DNA of 13,444 bases from Desulfobacterales bacterium (GTDB taxonomy: Bacteria > Desulfobacterota > Desulfobacteria > Desulfobacterales > BuS5): assembly GCA_016735355.1 (NCBI GenBank), contig JAERRQ010000235.1:1-13444 (forward strand), written 5' to 3'. Position numbers and translations under genes: made by a program. How positions within the stretch are numbered: position 1 is the stretch's first letter; every line of letters begins with the position of its first letter. Below, piece after piece: positions 8,141-13,444 of the stretch. The notes under the pieces are model-generated. The model was not told the DNA's origin, did not search any database, and saw nothing but the letters and a program-made list of their open reading frames with translations.

Positions 8141-8235
8141 ATCGAAATAAATGGCAAACTCTTTTGCTAACGTATTTGCAGGTATGTGTCAAGGGTAAGT
8201 TATCGGAGCGCAGGGCTATTGCATAAAAATATCGT

Positions 8236-8277
8236 AACCGTTCACGGTTTACGGTTATCAGTTATCAGTTTACGGTT
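8236..8277. repeat. AACCGTN heptamer array, inverted copy
   Basis: Six 7-bp units: one AACCGTT, then units of the reverse-strand form (CACGGTT, TACGGTT, ATCAGTT twice, TACGGTT). Its first 16 bases (8234-8249) are the exact reverse complement of 8472-8487 in the right-hand array, so the 8234-8487 segment is bounded by a perfect inverted repeat. Confidence 0.75.
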
Positions 8278-8355
8278 GAAAAACCAAAAAAATTTGAATT
8301 TTATAGCTAAAATGTTTCAATCATTAAGCTTCGATCATCCATCCGTTACCATCTG

Positions 8356-8402
8356 GGTTCCTATGCAAAACATAGGAACCTTTTACAGAGAGCCCTGTAA
8401 AA
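8356..8402. repeat. Two abutting perfect hairpins with a competing pairing
   Basis: Hairpin 1 has arms GGTTCCTATG (8356-8365) and its complement (8371-8380) around a 5-nt loop. Hairpin 2 begins on the next base, with arms TTTTACAG (8381-8388) and 8395-8402 around a 6-nt loop. Bases 8366-8375 (CAAAACATAG) are also an exact reverse complement of 8440-8449, and GGAACC (8375-8380) of 8413-8418. Opening hairpin 1 would therefore allow a different long-range structure. The segment sits between heptamer arrays, in a stretch with no convincing gene. It may be a palindromic repeat element or a structured RNA. Confidence 0.7.
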
Positions 8403-8450
8403 GCAAACTTTTGGTTCCCAGTTTAGAATTCGAGTTTTGCTATGTTTTGT

Positions 8451-8494
8451 AACCGTTAACTGTAAACCGACAACCGTGAACGGTTACAAAATAT
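8451..8494. repeat. AACCGTN heptamer array, copy 2 (direct)
   Basis: Five 7-bp units (8451-8485) plus a tail, 38 of 44 positions identical to 8091-8134. Its right part is the inverted partner of 8234-8249. With the other two arrays it frames a segment lacking a convincing gene, between lysS and the Crp/Fnr gene. Confidence 0.75.
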
Positions 8495-8560
8495 CAATTA
8501 AATCTACGGCAAATTTGGACGCAACTTCTGTAAATTTTTTTTGAGCAAATCCTCATTCAT
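8484..8560 (-). pseudogene. Possible frameshifted mini-ORF overlapping the regulator's stop
   Basis: The stop TGA of the Crp/Fnr gene shares bases with an ATG (8558-8560) in an ATGA overlap. That frame reads MNEDLLKK and then closes after 18 codons (stop at 8504-8506). After a run of eight A's, the next frame reads on in a protein-like way to KFTEVASKFAVDLIDIL and a TAA at 8484-8486. One extra A, or a -1 slip on the A run, would join them into 25 residues. I do not recognise the product. The last codons lie in the heptamer repeat. It may be a decayed gene end, or chance. Confidence 0.25.
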
Positions 8561-9243
8561 AATAACTTTCCGTATTCAGCCAGCTCTTCAAGCCCGGGAT
8601 TATTTAATATTTTTATTTCCCTGCCATTAACTTCAATCAGGCCATCCTTGCCCATTCTGAACAGAATGCGCGACAGAGTTTCCGGTATTGTTCCCAGCAG
8701 GCTGGAGAGTTGCGCCTTGGAAACAGGCAGAGTCAAGATGTTCGGCATGTCCTGTTCTTCAGATAAAGAAATAAAATATGCGGCCAAACGTCCTGGAACT
8801 TCTTTAAGGGACAGGTTTTCTATCAAAAGTGTGAACTGACGGAGTCTTCTCGAAAGAAGGGCAAGTATATTTAGAGCCAGGGACGGATTTTTTGATAACA
8901 AACTTATAAAAGAATCCTTGGGAAAAAACAGTATGTGACTTTTAATAAGAGCTTCAGCGACGGCAGGAAATTTCATGCCGGAAAAAACCGGAACCTCGCC
9001 AAAGGGGTTGCCTGGTCCGTATATGTGAAGTATTTGCTCCTTACCTTCCATGGAGACTTTGTAGATTTTAACCTTGCCGGCAGCAACAATGTAGAAACCG
9101 TTTCCGTCATCTCCTTCCATAAAAATCATTTTGCCTTTATCATAAAACTGATCTTCGGCGATACTTCTCAGGGCTTTAAGCTGATCCTCGGATAGTCCGT
9201 TGAAAATAGGGGTCTTTGATATAATTTCCAGAATTTTTTCCAT
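8557..9243 (-). CDS. Crp/Fnr family transcriptional regulator, no cysteines
   Basis: A 228-residue protein with the family layout. A cyclic-nucleotide-type beta-roll sensor spans about 12-125, a dimer helix about 125-148, and a winged helix-turn-helix about 150-215. The recognition helix PETLSRILFRM (187-197) keeps the E--SR residues (E188, S191, R192) that in FNR relatives read TTGA-type half sites. There is no cysteine at all, so an FNR-type iron-sulfur cluster is excluded. The pocket segment FGEVPVFSGMKFPAVAEAL (81-99) lacks the arginine-serine pair that holds cAMP in CRP. A heme- or NO-responsive DNR/HcpR-like role is possible (inference). The start ATG (9241-9243) has GAGG 9 nt upstream. 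It is transcribed alone, toward lysS. Confidence 0.88.
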   Translation of the reverse strand: MEKILEIISKTPIFNGLSEDQLKALRSIAEDQFYDKGKMIFMEGDDGNGFYIVAAGKVKIYKVSMEGKEQILHIYGPGNPFGEVPVFSGMKFPAVAEALIKSHILFFPKDSFISLLSKNPSLALNILALLSRRLRQFTLLIENLSLKEVPGRLAAYFISLSEEQDMPNILTLPVSKAQLSSLLGTIPETLSRILFRMGKDGLIEVNGREIKILNNPGLEELAEYGKLL

Positions 9244-9324
9244 GATTTCAGACCTCGTAATTTATTTAGGATGTAATGGTGTTTTTATTGTAATAACAAC
9301 GCGCTACATAATAATTGGACATTA

Positions 9325-9366
9325 AGCTGTTAGGTATTAGCTGTTAGCTGTTAGCGGTTAGCTTAC
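9325..9366. repeat. TTAGCTG heptamer array, forward
   Basis: Six 7-bp units: AGCTGTT, AGGTATT, AGCTGTT twice, AGCGGTT, AGCTTAC. Period 7 is clear by eye. The spelling differs from the AACCGTN arrays near lysS but the unit length is the same. Confidence 0.75.
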
Positions 9367-9386
9367 TTGTTGAATTTATAGTAATT

Positions 9387-9414
9387 TAGCTAAAACCTAA
9401 TAGCTAATGGCTAA
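9387..9414. repeat. TTAGCTG heptamer array, inverted
   Basis: Four 7-bp units on the plus strand (TAGCTAA, AACCTAA, TAGCTAA, TGGCTAA), which read TTAGCTA-like on the minus strand. It faces the array at 9325-9366 and could pair with it imperfectly across a 20-nt gap. Confidence 0.65.
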
Positions 9415-9525
9415 ATCGCAAAAGCAGAATTTTTTGACCAAAAATATGCCTAAAATAGCAAAATTATTATGAGGTCTGGATTTAAAAAATATCATTAATT
9501 ACCGGTATAAGTCAAAGCGAGGGGA

Positions 9526-9562
9526 TGCTTTTTTGGGTATGCTGTGGAGTGTCAAAAAAGCA
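9526..9562 (-). terminator. Possible terminator hairpin downstream of the AsmA-family gene
   Basis: A perfect 10-bp inverted repeat, TGCTTTTTTG (9526-9535) and its complement (9553-9562), with a 17-nt loop, 20 nt past the stop. The stem is AT-rich and no clear T-tract follows it on the minus strand, so termination is only a guess. Confidence 0.25.
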
Positions 9563-9582
9563 AAAAAACGTGCCATCAATTA

Positions 9583-11601
9583 TTATTTGAATATTCCTCT
9601 TAAAATTTCTTTGGTAGTTTCCTCCATAGGTTTCAGTTCTTCATTTTGAAAAATTTTTTTAAATTCGGAGGATTCAAAGAGTCGTTCCTCAAGCTCTTTA
9701 TCAATAACCTTTTTAATATCAGGCCGAAATTCGGGAGATGAAAAATTGCCGGCAATAAGCACCGGTATGAGATATTCCGAACCCTTCCGGTCTTTATTCG
9801 TGTCACCCTCTTTTTCAACTAAAAATGGTTCCAGCCGAAAATCCAACGACTCTGTCACAAGGTCGGCACTGCCCCTGGCTGTCAATCTGATATCATGGGA
9901 AATAAATTCGGCGTCGGATATGTTAAGTACACCGTCAACTATTTTGAATGAAGAAAAAATTTGTCCGAATTTTGTGGTGGATTCCTCTTTGCCCTCCATG
10001 ATTTTAGTAAATGCGGATTTGGTATTTTTTACCATGGCAGTAAGATCTATACCCTTAATGGCGACGTTGGTAAGGTTCAGTTCTCCGGAACCGTTAAGAC
10101 TCTTTTTGATTTCACTGGGGGCGTCGCCTCTTGTTTTCAGATTTAAGGTTGTATTCAGAGTACCTTCCAGAAAATCCAGCCCCGAAGTATCCGCAAACAG
10201 CCCTCCGGTGTTGAGATTTTTTACATCCAAAGCCAAACTGCTTTTTATGATATCATTCTGCACATCAAGAAGCCCCACCGTAGTTACATCCCCCTGATAT
10301 AGATTCAGCGTGAGCGGGTTGATTTTAAAGATTCCGCTTTTCCCTGAAATTGACAAATCAATATCCTTGATTTTTGCATTGCCGATCTTGATTTTACCAA
10401 TTTTGATCCTACCTTTTATAATAAGTTTGCGCAGTGGAGTGTAATCAAATTTTGAAGCAGGAGATGCAGCAGCCTTGGCTTCCTCCTGCACGGCTTCTTT
10501 TTTTGTGGCTGTTTTTTCCTGTTCAGGCGGCAGGTATCTATCCAAGTCTATTTGATCCATCTCCAAATCAAAATTCAGGTTGGGCCTGGAAAATTCTTTA
10601 GCATCAGCTGAAATTTTTAGTTTTGAATCATCTATTTCCAAAAGACACTTTGAAACTGAAACGCTATTCAGATCACCTTTCAGGTTTAGAGTTAAGGCTG
10701 CAAGATTTAAAACTTCAGGATCGGAGGTCTCCACCGGAAAGTCAAACCCGAGATGCTTGCAGAGTTTGCGGGGTGAAAATGGCGCAACACTTAGTTTGAT
10801 TTCGGCTTCTGCCGCTGCTGCAGGGTCGACTACGGAACCGGTAATTTTTATATCCAGCTGGTTTGCTGCCATAACCGATATATCAAAAGGTATCTTTCCC
10901 TTGAGAATTTTTTTACCAAGAGGGCCCATGCTTCCTTTTAAAGATACAGGATGACCGTCCAGATTTGCTGAACAATTTATGTGGATTGGATGATCAAGGG
11001 AAAAATCATCTATGCGCAGGGTCAGATCGGATATCTCCCTTTTTGTAGTCGTGGTTTCGTCAATAAATATTATCGATCCAGCGGATATAGAAAACTCGTC
11101 CACATTTAAAGAATCTACGGGTATGTTGAATTCTGATTTTTTTTCGTTCAGTTCGGACTCGGGATCGGGCTCTGAAGGAGCGCCTTTTCGGCTCTCCCCT
11201 ATTCCTTCCCAGTTGGAAATTTCTTTTTTTTGAATCAGTATAACTTGGGGGCCATTTACTATGAATCGGGTAACCCTGATATCCTTAAATAGAGACAGTA
11301 TGAATTTCAAAATATCCACTCGGGCTTCAAAGGATTCAATAACAACAAAATCTTTTTTCCCGAATCCCTGGGGATTGCCAAGGTGGAGATCGGAAAATGA
11401 TATGCCTGCCACAGGAAACAGGGAAAGACCAAGATCCCCGTTAATTGTGAAAGACCTTCCCGTCGTTTCGGCAACTTTTTTTTCAATAACCGGTTTGTAA
11501 TGCTGGATATCAATAAAATGCGGGACAACAAGAAGAGCGACAATGATCAAAACTATAATAGAGAGGCAGACAATGAAACACCATTTAACAAATCTTTTCA
11601 T
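9583..11601 (-). CDS. AsmA family protein, inner-membrane anchored
   Basis: A 672-residue protein. One N-terminal transmembrane helix (about 8-27) anchors it, and the rest is predicted periplasmic. Residues 28-130 carry the AsmA start pattern (YKPVIEKKVAETTGRSFTI at 35-53, LFPVAGISFSDLHLGNP at 61-77). The body is a long run of short beta segments of the kind now assigned to bridge-like lipid-transfer proteins. A charged, alanine-rich linker (about 355-385) divides it. The C-terminal AsmA region includes LTARGSADLVTESLDFRLEP (573-592) and IPVLIAGNFSSPEFRPDI (612-629). The family is linked to phospholipid movement toward the outer membrane. The start has a strong AGGAG 7 nt upstream. It is a single gene, divergent from the radical SAM gene. 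AsmA versus a YhjG/TamB-like relative cannot be settled here. Confidence 0.88.
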   Translation of the reverse strand: MKRFVKWCFIVCLSIIVLIIVALLVVPHFIDIQHYKPVIEKKVAETTGRSFTINGDLGLSLFPVAGISFSDLHLGNPQGFGKKDFVVIESFEARVDILKFILSLFKDIRVTRFIVNGPQVILIQKKEISNWEGIGESRKGAPSEPDPESELNEKKSEFNIPVDSLNVDEFSISAGSIIFIDETTTTKREISDLTLRIDDFSLDHPIHINCSANLDGHPVSLKGSMGPLGKKILKGKIPFDISVMAANQLDIKITGSVVDPAAAAEAEIKLSVAPFSPRKLCKHLGFDFPVETSDPEVLNLAALTLNLKGDLNSVSVSKCLLEIDDSKLKISADAKEFSRPNLNFDLEMDQIDLDRYLPPEQEKTATKKEAVQEEAKAAASPASKFDYTPLRKLIIKGRIKIGKIKIGNAKIKDIDLSISGKSGIFKINPLTLNLYQGDVTTVGLLDVQNDIIKSSLALDVKNLNTGGLFADTSGLDFLEGTLNTTLNLKTRGDAPSEIKKSLNGSGELNLTNVAIKGIDLTAMVKNTKSAFTKIMEGKEESTTKFGQIFSSFKIVDGVLNISDAEFISHDIRLTARGSADLVTESLDFRLEPFLVEKEGDTNKDRKGSEYLIPVLIAGNFSSPEFRPDIKKVIDKELEERLFESSEFKKIFQNEELKPMEETTKEILRGIFK

Positions 11602-11829
11602 GATTCGTCTCCTGGCCCGGATAAACCGTAAAAGTTAAACGCGTCTGAAGTCTACAGTGTTGCCGGGCGTTATTTTTTAAATATCTAAAGATGATAAATC
11701 ACCTTTATCCGTATATTAAATCCTTGTAAATCTTTTTTTTTGTAACCGCCAGGAAAACGGCTTCTGTAAAAATTGTTGCAAAAAATATTCTTTCTATAAT
11801 AAATAAGGCAAACAATAAAGGAGAAGAAA
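11602..11829. other. Divergent intergenic region between the AsmA and radical SAM genes
   Basis: A 228-nt spacer that must hold promoters for both directions. Toward the AsmA gene I see only the AGGAG ribosome site and no convincing promoter. Toward the radical SAM gene there is a good -10 (11795-11800). Two weak 7-bp units at 11624-11637 (AACCGTA, AAAGTTA) may be a remnant of the heptamer repeat. No small gene is evident. Confidence 0.5.
11773..11800 (+). promoter_or_regulatory. Candidate sigma-70-type promoter for the radical SAM gene
   Basis: A perfect TATAAT (11795-11800) lies 16 nt after TTGTTG (11773-11778), a weak -35 that keeps only the TTG. Transcription would start near 11807, leaving a leader of about 23 nt that contains the ribosome site AAGGAG 6 nt before the ATG at 11830. 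Confidence 0.5.
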
Positions 11830-12699
11830 ATGCACTATGAAGGTAATATGATAAGGCCGCCGAGTGAGGCCAACAGTATCCTGTTGCAGGTTACGGTCGG
11901 GTGCTCCCATAATAAATGTAGATTCTGCGGAGCTTATAAAGGAGAAAGATTTCGCATAAAACCTGATGCAATTATCATGGAGGATATTGCATTTGCGGCC
12001 GAGTACTGCCAACGTCAGCGCAGGGTTTTTTTATGCGACGGAGACGCCTTGATCATACCCCAAAAGAGGCTGCTGACTATTTTAAAAGCGATAGAAAAAC
12101 AATTGCCCTGGGTGACCCGTGTGGGTCTATATGCCAACGCCAAGAGCATAAAGATGAAGACTCTGGATGAGCTTAAGGAACTTAAAGAGCATGGCCTTGC
12201 CATAGCTTATATGGGCCTCGAAACCGGCGATGATGTAACATTAAAAAAAATTCGTAAGGGCGCAAACTCGGATACCATGATCAAGATGGGTAAAAAGGTA
12301 CGGGAAGCAGGCATTAAAATATCCATAACCGTGCTTCTGGGGATTGCCGGCCCTGAAAGATCCACTATTCATGCAAAAGAGACCGGCCGGGTTTTATCTG
12401 AAATCGATCCCGAATATGTGGGCGCGCTCTCTCTTATGCTTTATCCGGATGCAGATCTTTACAATGAATATAAATCCGGTGAATTTGTTCTTTTGGAACC
12501 TGATAAAATGCTTGAAGAACTGAAAATAATGATAGAGAATACAAATATGACCAGAGGGCTTTTTCATGCCAATCATGCCTCCAATTACCTGCCTATCAGG
12601 GCCATAATGCCCAAAGACAAGGAACCTACTCTGCAATTGATTGATGAAGCCCTTGGCGGCCGGGTAGCGCTCAGGCCGGAATGGATGCGGGCGCTTTAA
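11830..12699 (+). CDS. Radical SAM protein with a CX4CX2C cluster motif, function unknown
   Basis: A 289-residue protein whose N-terminal and central parts read as a radical SAM partial TIM barrel. The cluster motif is VTVGCSHNKCRFCGAYKG (21-38), with cysteines at 25, 30 and 33. The first gap has four residues rather than the usual three, as in some Fe-S oxidoreductases of the COG1032 type (recalled, not searched). Other expected landmarks are LCDGDAL (68-74), YMGLETGDD (127-135) and VLLGIAGPE (168-176). It should cleave S-adenosylmethionine with a [4Fe-4S] cluster; the substrate is unknown. No B12 domain, SPASM-type cysteine cluster or TRAM domain is visible. The start ATG follows AAGGAG at 6 nt. 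It is divergent from the AsmA gene and 208 nt upstream of transketolase in the same direction. Confidence 0.88.
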   Translation: MHYEGNMIRPPSEANSILLQVTVGCSHNKCRFCGAYKGERFRIKPDAIIMEDIAFAAEYCQRQRRVFLCDGDALIIPQKRLLTILKAIEKQLPWVTRVGLYANAKSIKMKTLDELKELKEHGLAIAYMGLETGDDVTLKKIRKGANSDTMIKMGKKVREAGIKISITVLLGIAGPERSTIHAKETGRVLSEIDPEYVGALSLMLYPDADLYNEYKSGEFVLLEPDKMLEELKIMIENTNMTRGLFHANHASNYLPIRAIMPKDKEPTLQLIDEALGGRVALRPEWMRAL

Positions 12700-12907
12700 C
12701 AGCCTTTCAATTAATGTGAGCCGGTTTCAAAATGTTCAATTTTATTCGAGGTCAAGAAAGGAAAAAAATTTAACCACAGGAATACATTAAGTATTTTGAG
12801 GATTAAACCCCTTTTAAAAATCAGGTTGTCTGACGCAGAGATCGGGCAAAAGGGGGCGTTTTGAAATTGGCTCATTTGTAATTAATTTTTATAAGGAGAC
12901 TTTAACC
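12700..12907 (+). other. Spacer and possible structured leader before transketolase
   Basis: No gene is visible in these 208 nt. An inverted repeat CCCCTTTT (12808-12815) with AAAAGGGG (12848-12855) encloses a 32-nt loop that itself holds a small TCAG/CTGA stem (12821-12833). This could be a leader structure or a weak terminator of the upstream gene. The transketolase ribosome site AAGGAG lies at 12893-12898. No reliable promoter is recognised. Confidence 0.35.
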
Positions 12908-13444
12908 ATGAACAACGGCTTGGGCAAGAGCCAGAAAGAAACAGATCAATTATGTATTAATACAATCCGCACATTATCCATGGATGCCGTTCAGAAAGCC
13001 AATTCCGGACATCCCGGAGCGCCACTGGGGCTTGCGGCGGCTGCATATGTTTTATGGACGCGGATATTGAAACATAATCCAAAAAATTCGGCCTGGCTGG
13101 ACAGAGACCGTTTTGTCCTTTCAGGCGGGCATGCCTCCATGCTTCTTTACAGCCTGCTTCATCTTAGCGGGTACGGCCTGAGTATTGATGATATAAAAAA
13201 TTTCAGGCAATGGGGGAGTAAAACACCAGGGCATCCTGAATACGGGCATACACCCGGTGTCGAGACCACCACCGGACCGCTCGGACAGGGCTTTGCCAAC
13301 GGCGTGGGTATGGCTATGGCGGAACGTCACCTGGCCGCCCGCTTTAACGTTTCGGAACATGCGATAGTTGATCACTTTACCTATATAATGTGCGGAGACG
13401 GCGACATGATGGAGGGGATTACAAGTGAAGCCGCCTCCATGGCC
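12908..13444 (+). CDS. tkt: Transketolase, N-terminal part (runs off the right edge)
   Basis: The first 179 codons are present and the frame is open to the window end; a full transketolase has about 660 residues. Thiamine-diphosphate-binding and active-site motifs are intact: [13 protein letters not shown] (31-43, with H35), [19 protein letters not shown] (67-85, H75), [20 protein letters not shown] (108-127, H109) and [13 protein letters not shown] (162-174). In the last, D164 and E169 match the metal-binding and cofactor-activating residues of E. coli TktA. The enzyme moves two-carbon ketol units between sugar phosphates in the non-oxidative pentose phosphate pathway. The start ATG follows AAGGAG with a 9-nt gap. 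The layout fits the single-chain bacterial enzyme rather than a split two-subunit form, which ends after the pyrophosphate domain; this cannot be confirmed without the rest. Confidence 0.95.
   Translation, partial: MNNGLGKSQKETDQLCINTIRTLSMDAVQKANSGHPGAPLGLAAAAYVLWTRILKHNPKNSAWLDRDRFVLSGGHASMLLYSLLHLSGYGLSIDDIKNFRQWGSKTPGHPEYGHTPGVETTTGPLGQGFANGVGMAMAERHLAARFNVSEHAIVDHFTYIMCGDGDMMEGITSEAASMA

Larger units (their letters stand above)
9247..9481. repeat. Imperfect inverted repeat bounding the spacer upstream of the regulator
   Basis: TTCAGACCTCGTAAT (9247-9261) and the reverse complement of 9467-9481 agree at 13 of 15 positions. The left arm contains the regulator's ribosome site. The two TTAGCTG arrays lie between the arms, so the whole segment may be one inserted unit. 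Apart from these repeats I see no gene in 9244-9582. Confidence 0.35.

Noticed and set aside
8186..8452. An 88-codon plus-strand open frame in the lysS-regulator spacer
   Set aside because: It runs through the inverted heptamer array and both hairpins, lacks a ribosome site, and its translation simply mirrors repeat DNA.
8091..8494. CRISPR array
   Set aside because: Units are 7 bp, contiguous and degenerate, without unique spacers; no cas genes are near.
8062..8556. T-box or lysine riboswitch ahead of lysS
   Set aside because: I find no T-box bulge sequence or specifier-loop layout, and the region is dominated by repeats. T-boxes are also not expected outside mainly Gram-positive lineages.
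9288..9299. TTGTAATAACAA as an autoregulatory site for the Crp/Fnr protein
   Set aside because: The half-site spacing is two bases shorter than the TTGAT-N4-ATCAA type, and short AT-rich palindromes are expected by chance here.
12867..12895. TTGGCT - 17 nt - TATAAG as a transketolase promoter
   Set aside because: The -10 would overlap the ribosome site and put transcription start only a few bases before the ATG, so the good AAGGAG would not be in the mRNA.
13121..13375. An 84-codon minus-strand open frame inside transketolase
   Set aside because: It is antisense to an unmistakable transketolase N-terminus and has no recognisable features.

Overview
The window looks like chromosomal DNA of a Gram-negative (diderm) bacterium, most likely a member of the Desulfobacterota (former Deltaproteobacteria, Desulfobacterales-like). 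The basis is the gene order lysS - lolC/E - lolD - bamA - skp - lpxD - fabZ, the protein style, and AT-rich intergenic DNA full of degenerate repeats. The taxonomic call is an inference; no rRNA or other marker is present.

Bases 1-8061, minus strand (read right to left): lysyl-tRNA synthetase (lysS), then an outer-membrane biogenesis operon. In order these are lipoprotein-release permease (lolC/E), its ATPase (lolD, overlapping lolC by 8 nt), the beta-barrel insertase BamA, the periplasmic chaperone Skp/OmpH, the lipid A acyltransferase LpxD and the 5' end of fabZ, which runs off the left edge. Spacing from lolC to fabZ is 8 nt of overlap to 22 nt of gap, so this is one transcription unit. 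It couples lipoprotein export, barrel-protein folding, and lipid A and fatty acid synthesis. A 131-nt gap with a long interrupted inverted repeat separates lysS from lolC.

Bases 8062-8556 carry no convincing intact gene. They hold degenerate 7-bp tandem repeats (consensus near AACCGTN) in both orientations, and a compact pair of perfect hairpins with a competing long-range pairing. A possible frameshifted mini-ORF overlaps the end of the next gene.

Bases 8557-9243, minus strand: a Crp/Fnr-family regulator without cysteines. Bases 9244-9582 hold a second, differently spelled 7-bp repeat family (near TTAGCTG) in two facing arrays. Bases 9583-11601, minus strand: a large AsmA-family inner-membrane-anchored protein.

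From 11602 the direction switches. A divergent spacer with a plausible sigma-70-type promoter precedes a plus-strand radical SAM enzyme with an unusual CX4CX2C cluster motif. After a 208-nt spacer comes the 5' part of a transketolase gene, which leaves the window on the right.

The genes are mostly ordinary housekeeping and envelope genes. I found no clear new multi-gene system. The less usual material is in the intergenic repeats and palindromes, the lysS tail encoded inside one of them, an extra N-terminal domain on BamA, and the orphan radical SAM protein.
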